Origin: an uncultured Eubacteriales bacterium
Lineage (GTDB): Bacteria; Bacillota; Clostridia; Oscillospirales; Acutalibacteraceae
Direction of reading: 5' to 3'
Length of the DNA: 64,000 nt
Assembly (NCBI GenBank): GCA_934454655.1
Contig: CAKSFK010000010.1
Location: 1 to 64,000, forward strand
Part shown: positions 53,113-61,113 of the stretch, one piece after another
How positions within the stretch are numbered: the stretch's first letter is position 1
How the letters are laid out: each line of letters opens with the position of its first letter
The notes under the pieces: generated by a model
Seen by the model: only the letters and a program-made list of their open reading frames with translations
Told to the model about the DNA's origin: nothing
Databases searched by the model: none
Program-made: the position numbers and the translations under genes

Positions 53113-55048
53113 CTGCCGAAAGTTTTATAAAAGCTTAATTATATGCATTTTTTCTATTGCGATGATATTGAATATCGGGTTGCCTGTTTATGCCGCTGTT
53201 TATACAGTACCAAGCGACGGCGATGAGGCGGACACCGTTTATGTTGCCGGAAATCCCAATGCATATCCGCTAGAATATTACAGTAAGGAAGATAAAGCTT
53301 TTTGCGGTGTTTTTCCCGATATGCTGAAGGTTGTATCCGAAAAAACAGGCATTTCATTTACCTATATTTCAGCTTCTTCCGAAAATCGGCAGAAAGAGCT
53401 TTCCCGCAACAATCAGGTTGAATTGTTGACAGTACTCTCCGATAAACAGGACGAGTGCAAAGTGGATGAACTGTTGCCGGTTTTAGAGTTTTATTCTAAA
53501 GGGGAAAATACAACTTATTGCATAGGCTTTACCGAAATTACCTCTCCTGAACTTATCGGGAAAATAAGAAATGCCTTTTCGGAAATATCCGAAGAGGAAA
53601 AAATGGGATTTTTACTCGCAAATTCAAATAATAATCCGGATGTGAGCAACAAGAACCGTTTAATAAAAATAATAATTTTGTCAATTTCTTTTCTTATTGT
53701 CATTTGCGGTTTTCTTGCCGTCGTTGCCGTCAAAAGAAAAAAACACAGCAGTCAAGATTCGATGATTGACGAATTGACGGGTATAGGCAATGCAGAATAT
53801 TATAATTATGCCTTTGAACAGTTGATATCCCGTCAATCTAAAAATCTTTATGCTGTTGTTTATTTGGCATATGAAATTGAAAAAATAAGCATTGAATGCG
53901 GAGAAAAAACAATTAAGGAAATTGAGAGTTATGCTGCTGCACACTTAAATTCAAAAATTGACTCTGCCGAATACCTAGCAAGGATAAATGACGGAGTTTT
54001 TGTAATGCTTATACAGGCACCTACAGAAAAAGAATGTGCAAGCAAAATGTTCGAGGTTGTTGACAGCTTAAACCTATATTTGCAGGAATTTTATCCAAAT
54101 ATGGCAAATGCTTTCAGAGCAGGAGTCTCAAGGCTTTGCGAACATCCTGATTGCAATGCCGAAACAGCAATTTATAATGCAAAGCAGGGTTATTTTGCAG
54201 CTCTAAGTAGCAATACTTCTGTAGTGATAACCTGTGAAAACCACTTGACACAAAGCAGAAGACAGGAAAAATTGCGAAAGGGTGTTGCCAATGCGGTTAC
54301 CGATGGCGAATTCCGGGTGTATTTACAGTTTATCAATGAAAATAAATCCAAAAAAATTTGCGGTGCGGAAGCTCTGTCACGCTGGCAAAATAAAGAATAC
54401 GGTATATTGCGTCCACACGAATATATTGACATTTTGAAAGAAACCGAACAAATAATAGCACACGATTACAAAATGTTTTCTGCTGTATGCCGACAACTTG
54501 AGGCTTGGTGTGCTGAACCGTATAAGCAACTTTTTTTAACCTGCAATTTCACAAGGACTTCGCTCAGTCAAAATGATTTTTTCGACCGCATATCCGAAAT
54601 TTCTTCCGATTACAAATTTGATCGTAGCCGACTTGTACTTGAAATAACCGAAGATTCAATTGCTGAGAATTCACAGGCGGTTTCGGAAAATATCAGCAAA
54701 TGCCGCAGAGCAGGCTTTAAAATAGCGATTGACGATATGGGAGCGGGATTTTCGTCTTTTGCCGACTTATATGATAATGAAATTGATTTAGTAAAAATCG
54801 ATGGAGAATTTATTGCCTCTTGCACATCTGAAAGGCGGCAAACTATGCTTTCAAATATAATAACACTTGTGCATGAGTCCGGCGCAAAGATTCTTTGTGA
54901 GGGAGTTGAAAATTTGGAACAAGCAGATTTTCTCGACAAAATAAATTGTGATATGATGCAGGGATTTTATTTTTCAAAGATCCTCCCACTGGTTGAATGT
55001 GAAAAAATTCTTAAAAATGAAAATATCACAGAAGGAAAAAATTTTTAA
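53105..55048 (+). CDS. Membrane c-di-GMP phosphodiesterase: SBP-like sensor, degenerate GGDEF, intact EAL
   Basis: 647 residues. Signal peptide (1-31), an extracytoplasmic part similar to SBP_bac_3 (VYVAGNPNAYPLEYYSKEDKAFCGVFPDMLKVVSEKTG), a membrane helix (about 190-212), a GGDEF domain whose motif is reduced to INDGVF, and an EAL domain with all catalytic residues: CGAEALSRW, the Asn of CNFTRTSL, LEITEDS, IDDMGAGFSS, VKIDGEF and EGVEN. It should cleave c-di-GMP in response to an external ligand. It is the last gene of the riboswitch operon, which suggests negative feedback. Confidence 0.9.
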   Translation: MNNCRKFYKSLIICIFSIAMILNIGLPVYAAVYTVPSDGDEADTVYVAGNPNAYPLEYYSKEDKAFCGVFPDMLKVVSEKTGISFTYISASSENRQKELSRNNQVELLTVLSDKQDECKVDELLPVLEFYSKGENTTYCIGFTEITSPELIGKIRNAFSEISEEEKMGFLLANSNNNPDVSNKNRLIKIIILSISFLIVICGFLAVVAVKRKKHSSQDSMIDELTGIGNAEYYNYAFEQLISRQSKNLYAVVYLAYEIEKISIECGEKTIKEIESYAAAHLNSKIDSAEYLARINDGVFVMLIQAPTEKECASKMFEVVDSLNLYLQEFYPNMANAFRAGVSRLCEHPDCNAETAIYNAKQGYFAALSSNTSVVITCENHLTQSRRQEKLRKGVANAVTDGEFRVYLQFINENKSKKICGAEALSRWQNKEYGILRPHEYIDILKETEQIIAHDYKMFSAVCRQLEAWCAEPYKQLFLTCNFTRTSLSQNDFFDRISEISSDYKFDRSRLVLEITEDSIAENSQAVSENISKCRRAGFKIAIDDMGAGFSSFADLYDNEIDLVKIDGEFIASCTSERRQTMLSNIITLVHESGAKILCEGVENLEQADFLDKINCDMMQGFYFSKILPLVECEKILKNENITEGKNF

Positions 55049-55143
55049 AACTAACACAGAAAATGTTTGCAGAGTATATTAAAGATAGATTTCCGAGACG
55101 GGGGTGCGGATATATTCTTGGACTCCAAAAGGAGTAGACAAAT

Positions 55144-55270
55144 ATGTACACGAAAGAGCAAATTGAAACTGCATTAAATGAATTTGAACGATTAGGTTCT
55201 GTACAAGCAACGATTACATTATTAGGTTATCCGTCAAGCAGTTCTTTGTATAAGTGGTATGAACGAAAAG
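55144..55270 (+). pseudogene. 5' fragment of an IS3-type transposase
   Basis: AAAGGAG then ATG starts MYTKEQIETALNEFERLGSV and a helix-turn-helix LLGYPSSSSLYKWYERK, as in the first open frame of IS3/IS150-like elements. About 40 codons later the sequence changes to a recombinase tail in another frame. No inverted repeats or second transposase frame are seen. Confidence 0.65.
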
Positions 55271-55498
55271 CAAAGGCTGACCGTACAGCTCGAACAGTAT
55301 GCAGCCTTGCGGCAAAAGAGAGAAAGCGCAAAATCCCGACTCGATGAGATTTTCACCATACTTGACGGACTGCAAAATCACCCGATGGAATATGACGATA
55401 CGCTCGTCCGACAGATTACTGAATGCGTAGTGGTGGAATCAAAAGAGAAAATCAAGGTGGTCTTTATCGGCGGCACGGAAATCGAGATGACGCTGTAA
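55259..55498 (+). pseudogene. 3' fragment of a large serine recombinase
   Basis: The 79-codon frame (coiled segment RLTVQLEQYAALRQKRESAKSRLDEIFTILDGLQNHPMEYDDTLVRQITECVVVES, then KIKVVFIGGTEIEM) matches the C-terminal end of large serine recombinases. The catalytic and DNA-binding parts are missing. It is joined directly to the transposase fragment, forming a chimeric scar. Confidence 0.7.
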
Positions 55499-55531
55499 AC
55501 AGCCTTGAAAACAGAAACGGAGTGATGTAGA

Positions 55532-55624
55532 ATGATTATGACGAGTGTTCAAATCAAGACAGCGAAAACGCAAAAACATCTCTATTGTCCTGTCTTCACT
55601 CTTACCCCAAAACAAAATCGGTAA
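55532..55624 (+). pseudogene. Possible N-terminal stub of a second recombinase
   Basis: MIMTSVQIKTAKTQ ends after 30 codons. It starts 33 bases after the recombinase fragment, in the place where tandem recombinase genes usually overlap. Low certainty; the bases to 55765 show no gene. Confidence 0.35.
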
Positions 55625-55765
55625 CGGGATTTTGGGAAGTAATACGTAAGAGGTACTGGGTGCGGCTTTGTCGCCGATTGTAAATGCAAGGTTACCATAT
55701 AAAATGATGTCGGTGAATGTCGGGCTTCGTTTCAATATAATTTGTGTTGAAACGGAGGTGATAAA

Positions 55766-56335
55766 ATGGATGTCTTTTTATATTTGTTATTACAGATTAT
55801 TAACGGTTTTGATTGGAAACCGAAATTCGGTAACAGCAAAAATTACAAAAATTGGATAGCAAAATTGGATTTGAAAACATGTCCGATATGTAGAACTATG
55901 CACGGAAAAATATGGAAAAACGGAGAACAACCCAAAACAAAAGTGAGAATTCATGATTGGTGCCGATGTGAAATTAAAACAATGAAAACGGTAAAAGCCG
56001 GAACCGCTACGACAAAAAGACTAGACGGTGCGGATTGGACTTTAAAATACGAATCGAAATTGCCGGATTATTATATTGAATACAGGGAAGCTGAAAAATT
56101 AGGGTTTAAAAACTTTTTAGGTAATTTGGACATAGTGGTGCCTAATCGAATGATAACAAGAGGTGTATATAGTAATCGTAACGGTCATTTACCAAATAAA
56201 GAAGGAAGAATTTGGTATGAGGCAGATATTAATTATATAGGCGGATTCCGAAATGGGCAAAGAATAATATATTCTAATGATGGATTGATATTTGTTACAT
56301 ATGACCATTATCAGACATTTTTTGAAATTGTATAG
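55766..56335 (+). CDS. Barnase-like ribonuclease toxin with MuF-type zinc motif
   Basis: 189 residues. Residues about 35-75 hold DLKTCPICRTMHGKIW and HDWCRCEIK, the Cys/His pattern of phage Mu gpF-like minor head proteins. After a linker (AGTATTKRLDGADWTLKYE), residues about 100-189 are a barnase domain: LPDYYIEYREAEKLGF, RIWYEADINYIGGFRNGQRIIYSNDG and TYDHYQTFFEI, keeping the catalytic Glu (EAD), Arg (QRI) and His (DHYQ). It should cleave RNA. There is no signal peptide. GGAGGTGA precedes the ATG. A barstar-like gene follows. Confidence 0.9.
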   Translation: MDVFLYLLLQIINGFDWKPKFGNSKNYKNWIAKLDLKTCPICRTMHGKIWKNGEQPKTKVRIHDWCRCEIKTMKTVKAGTATTKRLDGADWTLKYESKLPDYYIEYREAEKLGFKNFLGNLDIVVPNRMITRGVYSNRNGHLPNKEGRIWYEADINYIGGFRNGQRIIYSNDGLIFVTYDHYQTFFEIV

Positions 56336-56347
56336 GAGGTAAAAGAA

Positions 56348-56668
56348 TTGGATTATAATGATTATCATTTATTTAAAGAAATAACCGATAACCCTATAAT
56401 ATTGGATTTTTCCAAATGCAAATATTTGGGTGAAATACACTTGATGCTTAAAGAAAGTTTTGGGTTGCCGGAATATTACGGAGAAAATTGGGATGCACTT
56501 TGGGATTGTTTGGACGGTCTGTTTTATGAACGTGAGAATTTTTCGGTAGAGCTTCACGGATTTTATTCCATGAAAAGAGAGTTGCGGGATGAATGTAAAT
56601 TGATGTTAGAGGTTTTTGATGATGTTCATAATGAAACTCCGAATTTTACGTATAAAATTATATCATAA
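56348..56668 (+). CDS. Barstar-like ribonuclease inhibitor
   Basis: 106 residues. The barstar signature ESFGLPEYYGENWDALWDCLDG is present, with the Asp residues (positions equal to barstar D35 and D39) that plug the barnase active site. It begins 12 bases after the toxin gene, with a TTG at 56348 preceded by TAGGAGG. It protects the host from the neighbouring ribonuclease, as in other toxin-immunity pairs. Confidence 0.92.
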   Translation: MDYNDYHLFKEITDNPIILDFSKCKYLGEIHLMLKESFGLPEYYGENWDALWDCLDGLFYERENFSVELHGFYSMKRELRDECKLMLEVFDDVHNETPNFTYKIIS

Positions 56669-56743
56669 ATCAGTCAATTGAATGTTGTGAAAGTTCGGGA
56701 TATATGTAAAACCTGTAAAAAATCCTTTTCGTAGTCTTGCCAC

Positions 56744-56776
56744 AAAAATCCTTATTCGTAAGAATGGGGATTTTTA
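56744..56776 (+). terminator. Terminator after the barstar gene
   Basis: AAAAATCC/GGATTTTT outer stem with ATTC/GAAT inside, then ACTTTTT. It closes the AT-rich island on the right. Confidence 0.7.
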
Positions 56777-56805
56777 CTTTTTGTAATCAAATATAATTCT
56801 TTCGG

Positions 56806-56834
56806 TTGAAATGAACGGCTGTATGTTATATAAT
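56806..56834 (+). promoter_or_regulatory. Promoter of the mtaB-tsaE-tsaB-rpiB-upp run
   Basis: TTGAAA, 17 bases, TATAAT, about 49 bases before the mtaB ATG. Confidence 0.7.
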
Positions 56835-56882
56835 AAAATACAAAGCACGGGAAAGCTATAATAATCAAATCAGGGAGTACAT

Positions 56883-58169
56883 ATGAGGGTCGCTTTTTTC
56901 ACCTTGGGCTGTAAGGTTAATCAGTACGAAACAGAGGCAATGCGCGAAGCGTTTGCCTCAGCCGGGCATACGCCCGTGCCGGAGGGTGCGCCGTTTGACG
57001 CGGCGGTTATTAATTCCTGCACGGTAACGGCAGAAAGCGACCGCAAGACGCGCCAGACCGTGAGGCGCTTAAGGCGGGAAAACCCCGAATCGGTCATTAT
57101 TCTTACCGGCTGTATGGTTCAGGCGTTTTCCGACGAGGCAAAGGCGCTCAGCGAGGCGGACATTGTTGCCGGGAACACGGATGTTGCGCGCATTGTAAAG
57201 CTTGCGGAAAAGTTCAGGGCGGACGGAGAAAGAATATTTGAAGTGAGCCGACACGAAAAGAAAGAAAAATTCAACACGCCGCCTGTATCAGCCTTTGCGG
57301 AGAGAACGCGGGCATATATGAAGATTGAGGACGGCTGCGAGCGCTTTTGCACCTACTGCATTATCCCCGCGGCGCGCGGGTTTGTGCGCTCAAAACCGCT
57401 TTGCGAGATAAAGGACGAGGCGCGGCGGCTGGCTGACGCGGGTTTCAGCGAGATAGTACTTGTCGGCATTAATCTTACCTCCTACGGAAAGGGAGAAAAT
57501 ACCGACCTGTGCGACGCGGTGGATGCGGTTTGCAGTGTGGAAGAAATTAAAAGGGTAAGGCTGGGCTCGCTTGAACCCGACCATATGAGCGATGAAATGC
57601 TTGAAAGGCTTAAAGGGCAGGAAAAATTTTGCCCGCAGTTCCATTTGTCGCTTCAGTCGGGGTGTGACAGAACGCTCGCGCGTATGAACAGGCATTACGA
57701 CACGGCATTTTACAGCGATCTTGCGGCGCGTATACGCGCTGCGTTTTCAAACGCCGCTCTTACAACGGACGTTATGGTGGGGTTTGCGGGTGAAACCGAG
57801 GAGGAATTTGAGGAAAGCCTGCAATTTGTAAAAAACATCGGCTTTGCGAAAACGCACGTCTTTGCGTATTCAAGGCGCGCGGGAACGGTGGCTTACGGTC
57901 TGCCGGGTCAGGTGACGCGTGCGGAAAAAGCCCGCCGAAGCCGCATTTTAAGCCTTGCCGCCGCCGAAACGGAAAAAGAATTTTTGGCAAAAGAGGTAGG
58001 CTCGGTTTGTCCGGTGCTTTTTGAAACCGCCGCCGACGGCTATGCCGAGGGCTACACCCCGAATTATTCGCGGGTGAGGGTTAAGTCCGATGAAAAGCAC
58101 ACGGGAGAAATACTTGACGTGAAAATTATTTCTTCCGACAGTGATTTTCTTGTAGGCGAGATAATGTAA
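56883..58169 (+). CDS. mtaB: tRNA t6A37 methylthiotransferase MtaB
   Basis: 428 residues, radical SAM methylthiotransferase. Cysteines of the first cluster lie in TLGCKVNQYE, INSCTVT and LTGCMVQ; the radical SAM motif is DGCERFCTYCIIPAARG. The C-terminal TRAM domain follows about residue 365. GCKVNQYE rather than GCQMN marks the MtaB/YqeV branch, which adds a methylthio group to t6A. AGGGAG precedes the ATG. Confidence 0.95.
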   Translation: MRVAFFTLGCKVNQYETEAMREAFASAGHTPVPEGAPFDAAVINSCTVTAESDRKTRQTVRRLRRENPESVIILTGCMVQAFSDEAKALSEADIVAGNTDVARIVKLAEKFRADGERIFEVSRHEKKEKFNTPPVSAFAERTRAYMKIEDGCERFCTYCIIPAARGFVRSKPLCEIKDEARRLADAGFSEIVLVGINLTSYGKGENTDLCDAVDAVCSVEEIKRVRLGSLEPDHMSDEMLERLKGQEKFCPQFHLSLQSGCDRTLARMNRHYDTAFYSDLAARIRAAFSNAALTTDVMVGFAGETEEEFEESLQFVKNIGFAKTHVFAYSRRAGTVAYGLPGQVTRAEKARRSRILSLAAAETEKEFLAKEVGSVCPVLFETAADGYAEGYTPNYSRVRVKSDEKHTGEILDVKIISSDSDFLVGEIM

Positions 58170-58215
58170 GGCGCGGCGGATTATTTTCGCTTGCCTGAAC
58201 GGAGTGAAATTTACA

Positions 58216-58638
58216 GTGAAAGAGTATTATTCCTCGTCGCCCGAAGAAACCGAGGCGTTGGGCGAAGAACTTGGGAAACAGCTTTGCGGCGGAGAGGTTA
58301 TTGCCTACCGCGGCGGGCTTGGAATGGGCAAGACCTGTTTTACACGCGGACTTGCGAGAGGACTGGGCTTTAAGGGCGATGTAACGTCGCCCACATTTGC
58401 GCTGATAAATGAATATATCGGCGGCAGACTGCCGCTCTACCACTTTGATATGTACCGCATAACAGGCTGGGACGACCTTTACTCCACGGGCTTTTTTGAC
58501 TACCTTGAAACAGGCGGAGTAATTGCCGCGGAATGGAGCGAAAACATTGAAAATATATTGCCTCAAGGCACGGTAACAGTGACATTTGAACGTACAGGCG
58601 ATAATTCACGCAAAATTACCGTTGAAAGACAGGGATAA
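58216..58638 (+). CDS. tsaE: tRNA t6A synthesis ATPase TsaE
   Basis: 140 residues. P-loop YRGGLGMGKTCFTRGLARGLG, then VTSPTFALINEY and YHFDMYRI and AAEWSENI. It drives turnover of the TsaBD complex. I use the GTG at 58216, with GGAG twelve bases before the start; a GTG at 58204 overlaps that site. Confidence 0.94.
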   Translation: MKEYYSSSPEETEALGEELGKQLCGGEVIAYRGGLGMGKTCFTRGLARGLGFKGDVTSPTFALINEYIGGRLPLYHFDMYRITGWDDLYSTGFFDYLETGGVIAAEWSENIENILPQGTVTVTFERTGDNSRKITVERQG

Positions 58639-58643
58639 ACAAT

Positions 58644-59360
58644 ATGAAAATACTGGCTCTTGAATGTTCGGCAACGGCGGCGTCTGCGGCGTTGTGCGAA
58701 AACGGGAAAATAATTTCCTCATCATTTGTAAATATTAAGCTTACACATTCCCAAACACTGCTGCCCATGGTGCAGAACACCCTTTCAGCGGCAAAATGCG
58801 ATATAAACGAGGTGGAGGGCGTAGCGGTAAGCAGCGGCCCCGGCTCATTTACGGGGGTAAGAATAGGCATAAGCGCCGCAAAGGGAATTGCCGCGCCGGC
58901 AGGCTTGCCCTGCGTCGGAGTATCAACTCTGCTTTCTATGGCTTACAACCTTATCGGTACTGACTGTATAGCGTGTGCGGTTATGGATGCACGCTGCGGT
59001 CAGCTTTACAATGCAATTTTTGATATTACGGACGGCAGAATAACCCGTATTTGCGACGACAGAGCCGTAACTTGCGAAGAACTTGAAAAAGAAATAAAAA
59101 AAATGTCGCAAAATACCGACAAACGTGTTATAATAGTCGGTGACGGATCAAATGTGTTTTTGCCGTTTGTCTGCGAACTGACCGGCGTTTTGACGGCGTG
59201 CGAGGCATTGAGGTATCAAAACGCCGTTTCGGTGGCGCTTGCCGCCGATGAGATGTTTAAAAACGGGGAAACGGTAACGCCGGACGGACTTTTGCCGTTT
59301 TACCTGCGCTTGCCGCAGGCTCAAAGAGAATTGAAACTTAAAAAAGAGGGGATCGTATGA
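58644..59360 (+). CDS. tsaB: tRNA t6A synthesis protein TsaB
   Basis: 238 residues. MKILALECSATAASAAL begins the ASKHA fold, and VAVSSGPGSFTGVRIGISAAKGIA is the TsaB signature. It pairs with TsaD (not in the window). It follows tsaE by five bases and overlaps rpiB by four. Confidence 0.95.
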   Translation: MKILALECSATAASAALCENGKIISSSFVNIKLTHSQTLLPMVQNTLSAAKCDINEVEGVAVSSGPGSFTGVRIGISAAKGIAAPAGLPCVGVSTLLSMAYNLIGTDCIACAVMDARCGQLYNAIFDITDGRITRICDDRAVTCEELEKEIKKMSQNTDKRVIIVGDGSNVFLPFVCELTGVLTACEALRYQNAVSVALAADEMFKNGETVTPDGLLPFYLRLPQAQRELKLKKEGIV

Positions 59361-59812
59361 AAATTGCAATAGGGTGCGACCATGGCGGATTTGAACACAA
59401 AAACGCCATTGCCGAACATTTAAGAGAACGCGGATTTGAGGTTAACGACTTCGGGATTTATGAAAACAAATCGGTCGATTACCCGGAAATTGCCTTAAAG
59501 GTTGCAAACAGTGTAAAATCGGGGGATAACGACCTCGGAATACTGGTTTGCGGAACCGGAATAGGTATGTCCCTTGCCGCAAACAAGGTGAACGGAATAC
59601 GCGCCGCGGCACTGAGCGACCATTTTTCCGCCAAGTACACCCGTTTGCACAACAACTCGAACATATTGTGCCTGGGCGGCAGAGTTATAGGAATAGGAAC
59701 GGCAATTGAACTCGCCGATGTTTTTGTTGACACCGAATTTGAGGGCGGCAGACATCAGCGCAGGATTGATATGATAACCGAAATTGAAAAAAGTCAAACG
59801 GAGGAAAATTAA
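59357..59812 (+). CDS. rpiB: Ribose-5-phosphate isomerase B
   Basis: 151 residues. [22 protein letters not shown] is the start, with the active-site Cys in [18 protein letters not shown] and the His in [17 protein letters not shown]. It interconverts ribulose-5-phosphate and ribose-5-phosphate, feeding nucleotide synthesis. Confidence 0.95.
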   Translation: MKIAIGCDHGGFEHKNAIAEHLRERGFEVNDFGIYENKSVDYPEIALKVANSVKSGDNDLGILVCGTGIGMSLAANKVNGIRAAALSDHFSAKYTRLHNNSNILCLGGRVIGIGTAIELADVFVDTEFEGGRHQRRIDMITEIEKSQTEEN

Positions 59813-59813
59813 A

Positions 59814-60446
59814 ATGAGTGACAACGTATACATTATGGATCATCCGCTTATTCAGCATAAGCTTTCCATTTTAAGGGACGAAAAAACCGGTTCAAAGCAG
59901 TTCAGAGAGCTTATAAGCGAAATTGCGATGCTTATGCTTTATGAGTCCACAAGGGATCTCCCGCTTGTTGACGCGGAAACAAAGACCCCCATTACCGTTG
60001 CAAAAACCAAAAAGCTTGCGGGACGCAAAATGGCATTTGTTCCGATACTCCGCGCGGGGCTCGGAATGGTTGACGGCGTTTTAAGCCTTATTCCCGCGGC
60101 GCGTGTGGGACATATAGGTATGTACCGCGATCCCGAAACGCACAAACCCGTTGATTATTACTGTAAGCTCCCCTCCGACCTTAACGAGCGCGATGTTTTC
60201 GTGCTTGACCCTATGCTTGCGACGGGCGGCAGTGCGATAGACGCCGTTACAAGAATCAAGGAGTTTAATCCCAAGCGCATTAAGTTTATGTGTATTATAG
60301 CCGCTCCCGAGGGCATTAAGGCATTTACAGAGGCTCACTCGGACGTTCCCGTGTACTGCGCGGGACTTGATGAGTGCTTAAACGAGCATTGTTACATAGT
60401 CCCCGGCCTCGGCGACGCGGGCGACCGTATTTTCGGAACAAAATAA
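59814..60446 (+). CDS. upp: Uracil phosphoribosyltransferase
   Basis: 210 residues, full length. The PRPP loop is [18 protein letters not shown], with [13 protein letters not shown] and [29 protein letters not shown] at the end. GGAGG precedes the ATG at 59814. It converts uracil plus PRPP to UMP, so rpiB and the PyrR-controlled uracil permease at 21173 serve the same salvage route. Confidence 0.97.
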   Translation: MSDNVYIMDHPLIQHKLSILRDEKTGSKQFRELISEIAMLMLYESTRDLPLVDAETKTPITVAKTKKLAGRKMAFVPILRAGLGMVDGVLSLIPAARVGHIGMYRDPETHKPVDYYCKLPSDLNERDVFVLDPMLATGGSAIDAVTRIKEFNPKRIKFMCIIAAPEGIKAFTEAHSDVPVYCAGLDECLNEHCYIVPGLGDAGDRIFGTK

Positions 60447-60459
60447 AAAGAAATACAAA

Positions 60460-60766
60460 AGCGCAGCACATACTTGTCAGTGTGTGCTGCGCTCAGACTG
60501 TCGATAAACCACGGTTTGACTTTGATGCGGCGATCACGCCGCATTTTTTGTTTTTCCGCTGACATGTGCGGCGGAAAAACACATTGTAAGCGAAAAACCG
60601 CTTATTAAGTGGTTTTTCAAGAATACTGGGGTGGTATTGGCGGGGATAGAGAGCAGTCCGAAAATCTTTGATTTTCGAGCGAACGGCATCCCCGACCAAG
60701 AGCGTGTTGACTTTTTCGACACGCTCCGGCGGAGCACATACTTGTCAGTGTGTGCTGCGCTTTTGT
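60460..60766 (+). repeat. 231-bp dispersed element flanked by duplicated terminator hairpins, copy 2
   Basis: Element 60494-60725 (232 bp) is about 90% identical to 31967-32197 and has the same ends. It lies after upp. On its left is the upp terminator stem-loop (60460-60493, AGCGCAGCACA/TGTGTGCTGCGCT); on its right the same 29 bases (AGCACATACTTG through TGCTGCGCT) recur at 60733-60761, before TTTTG. The duplicated hairpin differs from that at copy 1, so it comes from the site and not from the element. It fills the 60447-60744 gap. Confidence 0.85.
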
Positions 60767-60993
60767 ATATGCTGTCTTTTAACAGGCGTCGGGGTATCCG
60801 AAAGCCCTATTATATAATCCGCGGATATATTATAAAAACGGCACAGGGTTGCCAAATCATCAATTTTCAACTCCGCTCTCCCTGTTTCTATATGATTGTA
60901 ACCCTGCTGGCTTTTTTGCAAAAGCTTTCCGATTTCTGATTGTGTTAAATCCCGATCCTCCCTTATGTTTCTCAGCCTTGTTCGGTAATCCAT
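60745..60993 (-). CDS. XRE family helix-turn-helix regulator
   Basis: 82 residues. MDYRTRLRNIREDRDLTQSEIGKLLQKSQQGYNHIETGRAELKIDDLATLCRFYNISADYIIGL is a complete HTH of the type in phage and conjugative element repressors. The last residues are encoded by the duplicated terminator hairpin of the 231-bp element. It is divergent from a lipoprotein gene and two perfect operators lie between. Confidence 0.9.
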   Translation of the reverse strand: MDYRTRLRNIREDRDLTQSEIGKLLQKSQQGYNHIETGRAELKIDDLATLCRFYNISADYIIGLSDTPTPVKRQHIQKRSTH

Positions 60994-61032
60994 ATTATTC
61001 TCTCCCTTGATTTTATATATTTTAATTTTAAT

Positions 61033-61078
61033 TACTCATAAACTGAGTATTGACAAATACTCAAAGACTGAGTATAAT
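61033..61078 (+). promoter_or_regulatory. Promoter with two perfect XRE operators
   Basis: TACTCA-N5-TGAGTA occurs at 61033-61049 and 61058-61074, centres 25 bp apart. The plus-strand promoter is TTGACA (61050-61055), 17 bases, TATAAT (61073-61078). The second site covers the spacer and overlaps the -10 box by two bases; the first ends next to the -35. Repression of the lipoprotein gene by the XRE protein is the simplest reading. Confidence 0.85.
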
Positions 61079-61113
61079 ATGGCTAGAATATTAAAATTTC
61101 GGGGGTTAAACTT

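Noticed and set aside
56669..56882. Right attachment site repeating the tRNA-Gln 3' end
   Set aside because: I scanned for the T-arm/acceptor sequence and found no match, so no att site is annotated.
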